Positions 7,641 through 16,564 are shown, counted from the first letter of the stretch. The stretch: 37,878 nucleotides of DNA from Candidatus Azobacteroides sp. (GCA_009783445.1 WRFY01000107.1:1-37878); one strand, 5' to 3'. The notes: generated by a model from the letters alone, not told the origin. Made by a program: numbers and translations.

Positions 7641-8390
7641 TTAGTAATCATCGTTAACAGGCAAAACGTCCAAACTTGCTTTTGCAGATTGCGTTTGAAC
7701 TGGAGCGTCTTTCACGATATGTCCGTCGCGCAACTGAATGGTACGGTTCGTAAAGACGGCAATGTCCGGCTCGTGCGTTACAAAAGCGATGGTTTTTCCT
7801 TCGCTGTTTAATTGTTGAAATAAATTCATAATTTCGTAAGAAGTGCGGGTATCCAAGTTTCCAGTCGCTTCGTCAGCTAACAAGATAACCGGATCGTTTA
7901 CCAACGCTCGCGCAATCGCTACTCTCTGCTGCTGTCCGCCTGAAAGTTGGTTGGGCAAGTGCATCATTCGGTCGTGCAAACCAACTTGCTCCAGGGCGCG
8001 GATGGATCTTTCCCTCCGTTCTTTGGTGGAAACGGTATTGTTGTAGAGCAAAGGCAATTCTACGTTTTCTAAAGCCGAAGTTCGGGGAAGAAGGTTATAG
8101 GATTGAAAAACAAATCCGATTTTACGGTTGCGCAACGTGGAAAGTTCGTCTTTACTGCGTTGACTGACCGAAATTCCGTCGATAAAATATTCTCCCGAAG
8201 AAGGACGGTCTAAACAACCCATGATGTTCAGTAAAGTAGATTTTCCGCTTCCGCTCGCCCCCATGATGCTCACAAATTCTCCTGAAGAAATCGTGAACGA
8301 GATGCCTTTTAAAGCATGTACTTCTTCGCTTCCCACTTGGAAAATACGGCGAAGCTGTTCGATTTTGATAATATCGTTCATTTTTCCCAT
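7641..8390 (-). CDS. MacB-type ABC transporter ATP-binding subunit
   Basis: 249 aa from the ATG at 8390, which lies 4 nt after the membrane-fusion gene stop. A longer frame from 8468 exists but would overlap that gene by 74 nt and adds a non-homologous N-terminus. ATG 8381 is also possible. The product has Walker A (GASGSGKST, about 44-52), a Q-loop ([10 protein letters not shown]), the ABC signature (LSGGQQQR), Walker B ([13 protein letters not shown]) and the H-loop (AFVTHEPD), as in the LolD/MacB/FtsE subgroup. It powers the permease encoded 3 nt downstream. Confidence 0.94.
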   Translation of the reverse strand: MGKMNDIIKIEQLRRIFQVGSEEVHALKGISFTISSGEFVSIMGASGSGKSTLLNIMGCLDRPSSGEYFIDGISVSQRSKDELSTLRNRKIGFVFQSYNLLPRTSALENVELPLLYNNTVSTKERRERSIRALEQVGLHDRMMHLPNQLSGGQQQRVAIARALVNDPVILLADEATGNLDTRTSYEIMNLFQQLNSEGKTIAFVTHEPDIAVFTNRTIQLRDGHIVKDAPVQTQSAKASLDVLPVNDDY

Positions 8391-8394
8391 CTCT

Positions 8395-9600
8395 TTACCT
8401 TCTGCGCCGCTGCGGCATAAGAGGATTACTAACAGGCTTTTCCGGTGTGTCCTGTTTTCCGACGGCAACCGATAAAACGACGGTATCGCCCGGTTTCAAG
8501 CCTTCTTTTACAATTGTATTTACATCGTCGGACAATCCGACTTTTATTTCTCGTCGAACAAGACTGTCGGACATTTGCAACCAAACGGTTTTCCTTGTGC
8601 TGTCATGTTTTTCTCCTTCTGCGTTTTGTTCTTGTGTGTGGGGATGAGGGGAGCGAGGTTTCATTTTGAAATGAGCGAACACCTCTTGCGTAGGAACGAA
8701 ATGCAATGCTTCCGCCGGAATAGCGGGTCCGGTTTCTACCTGCGTGACAATCGAAACATTGGCTGTCATTCCCGGATACAGTTTTTCATCGGGATTAGGC
8801 GCTTCGATAATTACGGTATAAGTAACCACATTGTTTGTCACTGTCGGCTGCAAACGGATTTGGTTAACCACGCCGTTGAACGTATCGTCGTTATAAGCGT
8901 CTACTGTGAAGCGGACTTGCTGTCCCAGTTGCACGCGACCTATATCGGCCTCATCCACATCAGCTTCCACTTGCATTTTTGTCAAATCATTGGCAATTGT
9001 AAATAACGTAGGCGTGTTGAAAGAAGCGGCAACCGTTTGCCCTTGATCCACAGAACGATCGAGGATGATGCCGTCGATGGGAGAATAAATTTCTGCGTAA
9101 GACAAGTTTACTTCTGCCTGCTGCAGATTGGCTTTTGCATCGGCCAGAGAGGATTGCGCCTGCGCCAAACTATTGACAGCATCTTCGTAAGAAACGTCGG
9201 TAGCGGCTTTCACATCATGAAGCTGTTTTATTCGGTCGAAGTTTTGCTGGGAATATTTCAGGTTGCTTTCGGCGCTTACCTGAGTTGCTTTTGCTTGCGT
9301 GACCCGTTCTATAAGCGTCGATTTGTCGATTTCCGCTAATAACTGCCCTTTTTTTACCAGCGAATTATAATCGACAAAAATTTTCTCTATCACTCCCGAA
9401 ACTTGCGTACCCACTTCGACTTTGTCCACCGGCTGAACATATCCCGTAGCGGTTACCGTGTTTTCGACGGTTTCGTCCTTTACCTCCGCCGTATTGAATT
9501 GAAGCGCAGCGCCTTCTCTCCTTTTTATTATAAAGAAAAGAATGAGAAGGATTACGACGGCTGCGGCAATGCCGATAATAATTAATTTTTTCTTCTTCAT
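8395..9600 (-). CDS. MacA/HlyD-type periplasmic membrane-fusion protein
   Basis: 401 aa. A Lys-rich start and one membrane helix (5-26) anchor it to the inner membrane. Then come the first half of the lipoyl domain (VEVGTQVSGVIEKIFV), a coiled-coil hairpin (about 90-170), the second lipoyl half (IYSPIDGIILDRSVDQGQTV), a beta-barrel (200-290) and a membrane-proximal domain. Residues about 312-337 are an unusual polar, His/Pro-rich insert (KPRSPHPHTQEQNAEGEKHD) inside the membrane-proximal domain. The gene is 4 nt from both neighbours. It should link the permease to the TolC-like channel. Confidence 0.93.
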   Translation of the reverse strand: MKKKKLIIIGIAAAVVILLILFFIIKRREGAALQFNTAEVKDETVENTVTATGYVQPVDKVEVGTQVSGVIEKIFVDYNSLVKKGQLLAEIDKSTLIERVTQAKATQVSAESNLKYSQQNFDRIKQLHDVKAATDVSYEDAVNSLAQAQSSLADAKANLQQAEVNLSYAEIYSPIDGIILDRSVDQGQTVAASFNTPTLFTIANDLTKMQVEADVDEADIGRVQLGQQVRFTVDAYNDDTFNGVVNQIRLQPTVTNNVVTYTVIIEAPNPDEKLYPGMTANVSIVTQVETGPAIPAEALHFVPTQEVFAHFKMKPRSPHPHTQEQNAEGEKHDSTRKTVWLQMSDSLVRREIKVGLSDDVNTIVKEGLKPGDTVVLSVAVGKQDTPEKPVSNPLMPQRRRR

Positions 9601-9604
9601 ATTT

Positions 9605-10903
9605 TTACATTGTTATTTGAATACCCATGTATACATCTAAAATTTTGCGTTTCAGGATGAATTCGTATTTACTTTGAATATAATCGCTTAATGCGCTTAT
9701 GTAATTGTTTTGCTGTTGTAATAGATCAACGACCGTAATCGAACCGACATTGAATTGCGCTCGGTAAACATCAAAGGTTTTTGAATAGGCAATTTGCCTG
9801 ATATTCGTTGTCTGATATTTATTGTAAGCCGATACCACCGATTGATAATCGGTAACTACCGTTTGTTGAATATCCAATTCGGTTTGTTTTCTGTCCAATT
9901 CGGCCTGTTTCAAAGCAATCCGGCTTTGCGTCACTTTCGATTTAGTTCGGCTATTATCGTAAATAGGAATGCTAAGCGACAATCCGATTTGTTGATTCAG
10001 ATAATCGGAAAGTTGCGTACCGAAATTGCTGGAACCTGTGTGGCCGGTTCCGAGACTTCCGTGCAGGCTAAGCGTAGGCAAATAATTGGCTTGCGACATT
10101 TTAAGACTTACTTTGGCAATATCTATATTGTATTGACTAATTTTTAAGTCCGGCAGCGTTTGGTTTGTTTGGTCTAAAACCTCGTTCAGAGAAGGCAAAA
10201 GACTCATCCGTTGGATGGAGGTCGTATCCGGAGAGATAATCTGAAGATTATCCATTACCGGCATGGAGAGTAAACTCTTTAAGGTAAGCAGACTATTGTC
10301 GCGGGAAATTTGGGTGTCGAGAACATTGTATTGGTCGTTAGCATATTGAGCTTCAAGCAATAAATAGTCGCTTTCCAATATACTTCCGTAGCGGAATTGC
10401 TCTTTGCCTTGATTCAATTGCTCTTCGCTGGCTTTAACCACAGCGGCCTGATATTTAAGCAGTTCTTCGTCGCCCAAGACCGTTAAAAAAGCTTGCAAAA
10501 TCTGAATGGTCAAGTTATTCTGGTATTGGGAAGTTTGATAAGTCGACTGCACTTTTCGTAATTTGTTCTGTTCGATCGTATTGGAAATATTTCCGCCCTC
10601 GTACAAAGTCATATTGGCATTCAAACTGTAGTTGCCGCTCAACGCAGCATCAGAGCCTTTGCTATGGTTGAGGTTCTCTCCCACGGAAGCGCTCAGATTG
10701 GGAAGGCGTTCCATTTTGGATTGCTGATAAGCGTCTTCACTGGCTTCTTCCGTCAATTTCATGGATTGAAGATTGTAATTGTTTCCAAAAGCATAGTTCA
10801 AACAATCTTCCAATGTAAAATGATAATCAGCAACCGTTGTCTCCTGCGCTTTTACTGCTCCTGCCGTCATCACCAATACAAAACCTAAAATAATTTTTCT
10901 CAT
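9605..10903 (-). CDS. TolC-like outer-membrane efflux channel
   Basis: 432 aa with a signal peptide (MRKIILGFVLVMTAGAVKAQ). Two internally repeated OEP halves are visible: long amphipathic helices rich in Gln/Ala/Leu (LTIQILQAFLTVLGDEELL, then RIALKQAELDRKQTELDIQQ) and strand segments between them (LPNLSASVGENLNH, LPTLSLHGSLGTG). This is the pattern of the trimeric alpha-barrel/beta-barrel exit ducts. It is the first gene of the four-gene efflux operon and lies about 20 nt downstream of the expected start of transcription from a matched promoter. Confidence 0.93.
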   Translation of the reverse strand: MRKIILGFVLVMTAGAVKAQETTVADYHFTLEDCLNYAFGNNYNLQSMKLTEEASEDAYQQSKMERLPNLSASVGENLNHSKGSDAALSGNYSLNANMTLYEGGNISNTIEQNKLRKVQSTYQTSQYQNNLTIQILQAFLTVLGDEELLKYQAAVVKASEEQLNQGKEQFRYGSILESDYLLLEAQYANDQYNVLDTQISRDNSLLTLKSLLSMPVMDNLQIISPDTTSIQRMSLLPSLNEVLDQTNQTLPDLKISQYNIDIAKVSLKMSQANYLPTLSLHGSLGTGHTGSSNFGTQLSDYLNQQIGLSLSIPIYDNSRTKSKVTQSRIALKQAELDRKQTELDIQQTVVTDYQSVVSAYNKYQTTNIRQIAYSKTFDVYRAQFNVGSITVVDLLQQQNNYISALSDYIQSKYEFILKRKILDVYMGIQITM

Positions 10904-10930
10904 ATCGCCTTTGTTTTAATTAGTCGGACG

Positions 10931-10962
10931 CAAAGGTAAAGTATATAAAGGGAAGAGACAAG
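10931..10962 (-). promoter_or_regulatory. Bacteroidales-type promoter of the efflux operon
   Basis: On the minus strand, a -33-like CTTG (10962-10959), a 20-nt spacer and a -7 box TACCTTTG (10938-10931) match the TTTG/TAnnTTTG consensus with one mismatch. Transcription would start around 10924, giving a short leader before the ATG at 10903. Confidence 0.68.
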
Positions 10963-11215
10963 TAATTATTAGAGTTTATGTAAATTAGTTAGTGGCGTCC
11001 TAAATCAGCTGGCGGCGAAATTTAACCCCTAAGTTCCGATTTTGTAATAGAATCTTTCAAGGTACCTTCCAATTACATTACTATGAGCGGTTTCGTTCTT
11101 GGAAAAGTAAATAGTCTTGCGATTTAGACGTTTTATAGGCGTCCTAAAATTTAGGTTTTTTCGTTCGATTTTCTATGTATTGTCTTTTCCTGTTCGATGC
11201 TTTTCCGCTCTGTTT
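10963..11215. other. Intergenic region with no gene seen
   Basis: Together with the promoter and leader this forms the 312-nt gap between the TolC-like gene and the 289-aa gene. No plausible ORF. The only structure is the 13-bp palindrome CCTAAAATTTAGG at 11143-11155 followed by a T run, and two copies of GGCGTCCTAAA (about 10993 and 11138). Confidence 0.6.
11143..11155 (+). terminator. Short palindrome followed by T run
   Basis: CCTAAAATTTAGG is self-complementary and is followed on + by TTTTTT. AT-rich and short, so a weak terminator at best. No upstream + gene needs one, so function is doubtful. Confidence 0.25.
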
Positions 11216-12085
11216 TTAATGGAATACAAAATGTACGCGATATTGAAAACTGTTGTCTGTTTGGTCAAGGCTAAATCTCCACCTTGAATTTTGCATCTCT
11301 TGCCGAATCTTATACTGCTTTTTTTTATTTGGAAATTCTTCTACTTCGATCGCATCAACCATTCCCAAACGATTTACATAAAGTAAAATAGTGCACTTTT
11401 CCCCCTTTTTGAGTTCCTTGTATATATCTTTTAAACTATAATTGGCAATACATACATACAAAAGTTTAGGATAATAATTAGGATGAATCTGCTGTGATTC
11501 ATTGAAAGCGCGATTTCCATTTTTATAATATACCGGAGAACGGTCAGCATAATAGATTTGTGTTTGGGTTTCGGTTTCATCTGTGATTATCGGTTTTAAA
11601 AAAGTTTGTCGAGGGTTAAATGGATATTCTACTTTTGTCAACAGGATCGTGCAATTATAAATGTGAGGCGTTAATTGAACAGCGATAGAATTTTCGTTTT
11701 GGATACTATTTATAGCTATGTCTAATGGTTCGTATCCTATTGCACGGAATATTAATTTTGCATCCTGTTCACAAGTATCTGGAATTACAATTTTGCATCG
11801 GTTATCCCTATCCGTTGTTCCAAGATAATTATCCCGCTGTCCCAATTCTTCCCAATATGGATAAGTTTTGTTTTCCATACGGGGCGAATAGTAAAAAATG
11901 TCGGCATTTACCACGACCGTATCATCAACTTCTACACTAATTGCTTTTGAGGGTATTATTTTTGGAGGAACCATCAATTCCCAACCATCATCTTTCGATA
12001 TCAGCGGGAACGACAGAATGGGCATCACTACAAAGAGCCAACATACAAAATGAAAATAATGGTTGCCCATATATAACCTAAACAT
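11216..12085 (-). CDS. CarboxypepD_reg-like / TonB C-terminal-like envelope protein
   Basis: 289 aa. One hydrophobic segment at residues 11-29 (signal anchor or signal peptide). Residues 50-140 follow the beta-sandwich pattern of CarboxypepD_reg-like domains: VVVNADIFYY, then GTTDRDNRCKIVIP, then LIFRAIGYEPLDIAIN, then SIAVQL. Residues 205-289 resemble the TonB C-terminal domain: an amphipathic helix (SLKDIYKELKKGE), strand ILLYVNRLGMVDAIEV, helix KYKIRQEM-like with NSRWRF, and a final strand (QYRVHFVF). Both calls rest on pattern only. It stands alone, with no TonB-dependent receptor or ExbBD nearby. It may be a signalling or regulatory envelope protein rather than an energy transducer. Confidence 0.55.
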   Translation of the reverse strand: MFRLYMGNHYFHFVCWLFVVMPILSFPLISKDDGWELMVPPKIIPSKAISVEVDDTVVVNADIFYYSPRMENKTYPYWEELGQRDNYLGTTDRDNRCKIVIPDTCEQDAKLIFRAIGYEPLDIAINSIQNENSIAVQLTPHIYNCTILLTKVEYPFNPRQTFLKPIITDETETQTQIYYADRSPVYYKNGNRAFNESQQIHPNYYPKLLYVCIANYSLKDIYKELKKGEKCTILLYVNRLGMVDAIEVEEFPNKKKQYKIRQEMQNSRWRFSLDQTDNSFQYRVHFVFH

Positions 12086-12199
12086 TGTATTTTGTTTTGT
12101 ACAAACTTTACTTCAACGCACAGCCGCTATAAATGCCATGAGTTAGATAGTCATTATAACTTTCTTCCCGAATAATTGGTACTTCATTCATAAAATCTT

Positions 12200-12739
12200 T
12201 CAGAATTTATCATTATTCCACCACTTATCAAATGTTTTAGGACATACTTTTCTGATAGATTCTTCGTCGTTTTCGTCCCACTCAAATTCTATTTTTGGCA
12301 AAGGCATTATTTGATAATCTATATTTTTCTCCGCTTCGTAAAAATCTTTGTTAAATTTCTTTTTAAACACTTCTTTAGGAAGATAATCTACGTCTTCCCA
12401 TTCGGGATATTCATCATCTGTTAAATTGTCAAATTCGTCGCAAAGACTATCCGCATCCTGAATAGCTTTCATATAGACCGATTTGCCTCTTGTGAGCAAC
12501 CAAAATCGGAAGTAGTCAAAACTGTCGTCACTACAACCTCCTAATACTACATAAGCGACTGCCCATAATGCTTGATTGTAAGATTGCAGATAAAAATGAA
12601 TCCACCAGTATTCATATCCGAAAATCTCATCTTCGGATAATTTGCTTAATTCATTTTCTAAATCTCTACCTTTGTTAGAGTTCTCCATAATGTCCCAAAA
12701 TCGTTCTTCGGTCAATAACGTGGACGCTAATTTTTTCAT
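12200..12739 (-). CDS. DUF4240 family protein
   Basis: 179 aa, cytoplasmic (no signal). The pattern fits DUF4240: an N-terminal helix with ERFWDIMENS, ELSKLSEDEI leading into an aromatic segment (YEYWWIHFYLQSYNQALWA), then the typical VLGGCSDDSFDYFRFWLLTRGKSVYM at 65-90. The C-terminal half is acidic and aromatic (DEYPEWEDVDYLPKEVFKKK). The biochemical role of the family is not established. Separate from its neighbours by gaps of more than 110 nt, in a mosaic stretch with other accessory genes. Confidence 0.7.
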   Translation of the reverse strand: MKKLASTLLTEERFWDIMENSNKGRDLENELSKLSEDEIFGYEYWWIHFYLQSYNQALWAVAYVVLGGCSDDSFDYFRFWLLTRGKSVYMKAIQDADSLCDEFDNLTDDEYPEWEDVDYLPKEVFKKKFNKDFYEAEKNIDYQIMPLPKIEFEWDENDEESIRKVCPKTFDKWWNNDKF

Positions 12740-12887
12740 GGTTCAATCGTTTAATAATTATTTATTTTCAAATTCCATTAAATTGATCATCTTATCTTCA
12801 TTAAAATACTATTTTATCATTCTTATTCAAATGAAATCATAGTTAGAAGGAAGAGAATAAACCCATTTTATCTAATGGAAAAATTAT

Positions 12888-14021
12888 CTATTTATCAAGA
12901 TGGTTTAATGGCTGATTTACATCAAACCACAGTTCTTCTAATCCATCTTCGTTAGGCTTTAAATATAAAATATCGTATCCCCCGTTTGCCAAAGACTGGC
13001 TTTGCATTGATAAATGATTCAAAAACAAATAATTGTATTCACTATACACTGCGATAACATGTATGGCAGTTTCCTTTAATAACCCATCGCCTGTCGAGGT
13101 TAACGCATCTGCAATGCACCGTATTTTATTGATATTTTTATCGGCATCAACAGATTTATTTAAAGCATCATACGCAATACTTTGATAATATAGATAAGTG
13201 CAATTAAACGGCTCTACACTTAGTGCAGAATCGAATAACGACACCAATTTTTCCCATTCTTCTTTGCTTGGCTCTTCTTTGTCTAATATGGTATCAACTT
13301 GTTTTGCGTCGTATGCGGATGCATAAGGCGAATAATTTTTATGAAACACATAACCATAGTATAAATGCCTTTTTTCGTCCAAGTTCATAGTACTATCTCC
13401 TTGTTGAAATCTATCCCAAAGTTTAGAATAATAAAAATCGGATTGGTCGTCTTCTATGTCCAATTTTATCTGTTCATAATCAGGTTTTACAAAATTATCC
13501 TCCCACAACATTTCATTGCTGATAAAAATTTGTTGAGCCAATGTATCTCCCAATTGTGCCGCTTTTTTGGCATACAGCAGCGCATAAATCGGATTGCCCT
13601 TCTCTTGATAAAACAAACCCAAATAATAGTATTCCTCTGGAGAATCAGGCTTTAAATTTATACCTTTTTTAAACAGTTCAATAGCTTTGTCATAATCTTC
13701 TTTTTCCGCATAAATACCGCCTAATGCAAAAAAAGTATCTGCAATCGTGTCGTTAATAGCGATAGCTTTAGCATAATATTCTATCGCTTTATCTAAGTCA
13801 GGAATCTGAGAAAATGTATTACCCAAGTTATAGTAAGCATCAAAATAAGTACTGTCTGTTTCTATTGCTTTTTGATAATATTCAATAGCCTTGTTGTAGT
13901 TAGCGCTGTCGGCCTCTGCATTGCCGAGTTCTTTCCATTCTTCTGCTGTTTGTGCGAATAGATTAATACCCGTAATAAAAAATATTACTGTTAATAAAAT
14001 TGTTTTACATCCTCTCATCAT
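12888..14021 (-). CDS. Exported TPR protein with DUF4919 C-terminal domain
   Basis: 377 aa with a signal peptide (residues 1-24, ending LFAQ). Four tandem TPRs follow at about 26-59, 60-93, 94-127 and 128-160, with textbook spacing (YYNLGNTFSQIPDLDKAIEY). Residues about 172-375 match DUF4919: KPDYEQIKLDIEDD, FYYSKLWDRFQQGDST, RHLYYGYVFHKNYSPY, SVEPFNCTYLYYQSIAY, GDGLLKETAIHVI, then YDILYLKPNEDGLEELWFDV. DUF4919 is a Bacteroidota domain of unknown function, often in exported proteins. The TPR part likely mediates protein contacts in the periplasm. Start chosen at the first of two Met codons; the second is equally possible. Confidence 0.78.
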   Translation of the reverse strand: MMRGCKTILLTVIFFITGINLFAQTAEEWKELGNAEADSANYNKAIEYYQKAIETDSTYFDAYYNLGNTFSQIPDLDKAIEYYAKAIAINDTIADTFFALGGIYAEKEDYDKAIELFKKGINLKPDSPEEYYYLGLFYQEKGNPIYALLYAKKAAQLGDTLAQQIFISNEMLWEDNFVKPDYEQIKLDIEDDQSDFYYSKLWDRFQQGDSTMNLDEKRHLYYGYVFHKNYSPYASAYDAKQVDTILDKEEPSKEEWEKLVSLFDSALSVEPFNCTYLYYQSIAYDALNKSVDADKNINKIRCIADALTSTGDGLLKETAIHVIAVYSEYNYLFLNHLSMQSQSLANGGYDILYLKPNEDGLEELWFDVNQPLNHLDK

Positions 14022-14059
14022 TTAATTTATAATTACAGATAAAAAATATATATCTTTTT

Positions 14060-14245
14060 TTATTCTTCAAAAAATAATCCTTCTGTATCCTCGTCATCTA
14101 TTATGCCAACGCCTTTTCTTTTCGCCCTATTCCACCAAAAACTTTCCATGGGTTTGCCGTCGATAGAGTCAACTTTAATGTAATTGGCCTCGCTGGCATA
14201 ATTTGATCTATTTGCTGAAGTATTTTTCCTTGTTGGTTTTTCCAA
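14060..14245 (-). CDS. Small unrecognised ORF, possibly a gene remnant
   Basis: 61 aa from a TTG (14245); no family recognised. The C-terminal part (NYIKVDSIDGKPMESFWWNR, then GVGIIDDEDTEGLFFEE) is ordered and acidic at the end and looks more protein-like than the start. A stop lies four codons before the TTG, and an overlapping 61-aa frame (14101-14286) covers the same DNA, so coding is uncertain. It sits 38 nt upstream of the TPR-DUF4919 gene on the same strand. It may be the 3' remnant of a larger gene. Confidence 0.25.
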   Translation of the reverse strand: MEKPTRKNTSANRSNYASEANYIKVDSIDGKPMESFWWNRAKRKGVGIIDDEDTEGLFFEE

Positions 14246-14369
14246 TTTTCTTCTTTATGATACTTGCATTGTCGTCTGCCTACCAATCACTTTTCTAAGT
14301 ATACGTAAAGATACAAGAATTTTTATATTTTATCGTATTTCCTTAAAATTATTTACATATTCGCTGTAT

Positions 14370-14600
14370 TTACCTTATCTCTTTATTTTCTTTTCCAAGA
14401 CAGTTGGGACATATTATTCTGCATTTGTTGCATTTAAAATAAAAATTTTCACCTTCGTTTGTGTGAAATGCATAATTAAAACACGTTAATTGCTCCATTT
14501 CTATTGTGTCTTTTTTCAGAGCATTTACAGGACAATGCCCTATACACAAAAAACAATTTGGAGGACATTTTTCTATAATTATATTATCGGGATCAATTTC
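14370..14600 (-). pseudogene. Remnant of a dicluster [4Fe-4S] protein (QueG-like C-terminal part)
   Basis: A 76-codon open stretch ending at TAA 14372-14370. It has no start codon and is preceded in frame by TGA (14603-14601). It reads KCPPNCFLCIGHCPVNALKK, then QLTCFNYAFH, then FYFKCNKCRIICPNCLG. This is the eight-Cys double-cluster layout seen at the C-terminus of epoxyqueuosine-reductase-type and related iron-sulfur proteins (CxxCxxCxxxCP, a lone Cys before an aromatic, then CxxCxxxCP). Length and missing start show a 5'-truncated relic. QueG itself is only one candidate; other dicluster ferredoxin proteins share the layout. Confidence 0.55.
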
Positions 14601-14848
14601 TCAAAGAAAAAAACAATAAAATATTAGACTAAATGGAAAAGAAGGCATTTATTTTGAAACAAATCATAACTATATCCCCTCCCCTTTGGTTTTTTAGCGT
14701 TGGATTTATAATAGTGGGTATATTTTGACTCTTGGGAGATATTCTCAAACGGTTTGCCAACAGCATGCCTATTTGTCTGTGGAGTATACAAACCTTTGCT
14801 TAGCGCAGCTGCTTACTAAAGGTACCGTTTAAGCGTCAAATCAACTGT
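14601..14848. other. Intergenic stretch with no convincing gene
   Basis: Part of the roughly 690-nt gap before rplQ. The only ORF of note is 31 codons on + (14633-14728) with a hydrophobic end (SPPLWFFSVGFIIVGIF). It has no homology I recognise and no promoter, so I do not call it. Confidence 0.5.
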
Positions 14849-14913
14849 TGCAAGAACCTTGCCCGAAGCAATCCCCAAAGGAATTCATAGGATTGCTTCG
14901 GGCAAAGCTCTTG
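14849..14913 (-). terminator. Long hairpin downstream of rplQ, likely end of the ribosomal transcript
   Basis: A perfect 16-bp stem (14859-14874 with 14890-14905; TTGCCCGAAGCAATCC and its complement) is extended by a further imperfect stretch (CAAGAACC against AGCTCTTG). The loop is 15 nt. It begins 65 nt after the rplQ stop. The T run (14931-14938) is on the + side only, so on - this would act as a 3'-end stabiliser or factor-dependent terminator rather than a textbook intrinsic one. Confidence 0.55.
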
Positions 14914-14978
14914 CACTGACGATGCATCTATTTTTTTTAGTGACAGATAGGAATTTCATCCTCATGGTATCGGTATCG

Positions 14979-15548
14979 TCACTGCGCGACTTCGTGATTC
15001 TCTGTTTCTGGAGTTTCCGTTTTCGAAGCTTTTACTATTTCTTCTGCAATTTGGGCATTTTCACCTTCCTGCGCTTTGGCAACAGCAGGAGCAGCAGGCG
15101 TTGCCTGGACAGACGACTTGCCGGAACCTCTCCGTGTTGAGCGGCGGGTTCTTCCGCTTTTAACGGATTCGTTCCCTTTCAACATCAATTCGTTATAATC
15201 GACCAATTCAATAAAGCACATGGAAGCATTATCTCCCAAGCGATTGCCGATTTTTATAATACGAGTGTAACCGCCCGGACGGTCGCCAATTTTCTGAGAA
15301 ATCTCCTTGAACAATTCCGTAACCGCATATTTATCATGCAAGGATTGAAAAACCAGACGTCTCGAATGAGTTGTATCGTTTTTCGATTTCGTAATAATCG
15401 GCTCCACGTATTTACGAAGTTCTTTGGCTTTAGCCAGAGTTGTAAATATCCTTTTATGTTTGATCAACGAAACAGCCATGTTGGAAAGCATGGCTGCCCG
15501 GTGAGAATAGGTACGCCCCAAATGATTGATTTTATCGTTATGTCTCAT
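14979..15548 (-). CDS. rplQ: 50S ribosomal protein L17
   Basis: 189 aa. The first 115 or so residues are canonical L17 ([20 protein letters not shown], then [13 protein letters not shown], then [19 protein letters not shown]). Residues about 128-189 are a low-complexity Arg/Ser- then Ala/Glu-rich tail absent from the 127-aa E. coli protein but usual in Bacteroidota. Last gene of the supercluster, 20 nt after rpoA. L17 binds 23S rRNA near the exit tunnel. Confidence 0.96.
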   Translation of the reverse strand: MRHNDKINHLGRTYSHRAAMLSNMAVSLIKHKRIFTTLAKAKELRKYVEPIITKSKNDTTHSRRLVFQSLHDKYAVTELFKEISQKIGDRPGGYTRIIKIGNRLGDNASMCFIELVDYNELMLKGNESVKSGRTRRSTRRGSGKSSVQATPAAPAVAKAQEGENAQIAEEIVKASKTETPETENHEVAQ

Positions 15549-15568
15549 CGTTAATTTTCTAAAATTTT

Positions 15569-16564
15569 CTAATTTTCTTTATCTAATTTATATTTTGAAA
15601 TATCCATACCAAAATTCAAATTCAATTTGTCGAGCAACTCGTCTAATTCGGTCAAAGACTTCTTGCCGAAATTTCTGAATTTCAACAAATCGTTCTTTTG
15701 ATACCTGACAAGTTCTCCCAACGTTTCTACATCCGCCGCTTTCAAACAGTTTAGGGCACGGACAGAAAGATCCATATCGGACAACTTGGATTTCAGCAAT
15801 TGACGCATGTGCAATACTTCTTCATCGAATTCTTCATTCGTCTCGTTGTTAGTTGGTTCTAAATGAATTTTTTCGTCGGAAAACAACATGAAATGATGAA
15901 TCAAAATACGAGCCGCTTCTTTCAACGCTTCTTTTGGATGAATAGAACCATCGGTCATTATTTCGATCGTAAGCTTTTCGTAGTCCGTTTTCTGTTCTAC
16001 ACGAAAAGGCTCCACCACATATTTCACGTTTACAATAGGCGTAAAAATAGAATCTATGGCGACTAAATTAATCTCATCATCTTCGGTGCGATTTTCTTCG
16101 GCAGGTATGTATCCTCTTCCTTTACTGATATTTAATTCCATCTTAAAACTTGCGGTTTTATCTAAATGACAGATAATAAAATCTGGATTTAATACCTCAA
16201 AGCCTGCTAATTGTTTTCCAATATCGCCTGCTCTAAATTCTTCCACGCCAGCAACGCCAATTGTTACTTTTTCATTCTCGATGTCTTTCACCGTTTGTTT
16301 GAATCGCACCTGTTTAAGCCGAAGAATGATATTGGTCACATCTTCCAAAACGCCCGGAATGGAGGCAAATTCATTGTTAACGCCATCAATTCGAATCGAA
16401 GTGATCGCATAACCTTCCAAAGAAGACAAAAGGATACGGCGAAGAGAATTACCTATGGTAATGCCATAACCCGGTTCCAATGGACGAAATTCGAATTTTC
16501 CATATTTGTTATCCGCACCCAACATCAATACTCTGTCAGGTTTTTGAAATGCTAATATCGCCAT
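15569..16564 (-). CDS. rpoA: RNA polymerase alpha subunit
   Basis: 331 aa. The N-terminal assembly domain has [20 protein letters not shown] (dimer interface) and a Bacteroidota-type insert ([16 protein letters not shown]). The C-terminal domain (about 250-325) carries the helix-hairpin-helix [20 protein letters not shown] used for UP-element and activator contacts. It has the alpha-operon position between rpsD and rplQ, coupling polymerase and ribosome synthesis. Confidence 0.98.
   Translation of the reverse strand: MAILAFQKPDRVLMLGADNKYGKFEFRPLEPGYGITIGNSLRRILLSSLEGYAITSIRIDGVNNEFASIPGVLEDVTNIILRLKQVRFKQTVKDIENEKVTIGVAGVEEFRAGDIGKQLAGFEVLNPDFIICHLDKTASFKMELNISKGRGYIPAEENRTEDDEINLVAIDSIFTPIVNVKYVVEPFRVEQKTDYEKLTIEIMTDGSIHPKEALKEAARILIHHFMLFSDEKIHLEPTNNETNEEFDEEVLHMRQLLKSKLSDMDLSVRALNCLKAADVETLGELVRYQKNDLLKFRNFGKKSLTELDELLDKLNLNFGMDISKYKLDKEN

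Noticed and set aside
8391-8468. Extended N-terminus of the ABC ATPase
   Set aside because: It would overlap the MacA-like gene by 74 nt and is not homologous to LolD/MacB proteins; ATG 8390 fits operon spacing.
12108-12191. 27-codon ORF on - between DUF4240 and the 289-aa gene (MNEVPIIREESYNDYLTHGI...)
   Set aside because: No homology recognised, no promoter, and too short to separate from chance.
14101-14286. 61-codon frame on - overlapping the 14060-14245 ORF
   Set aside because: Its translation is compositionally random (Gln/Lys runs from AT-rich DNA); the 14060 frame looks more protein-like.
14633-14728. 31-codon ORF on + with a hydrophobic C-terminus
   Set aside because: Isolated, no promoter or conserved context; treated as chance.
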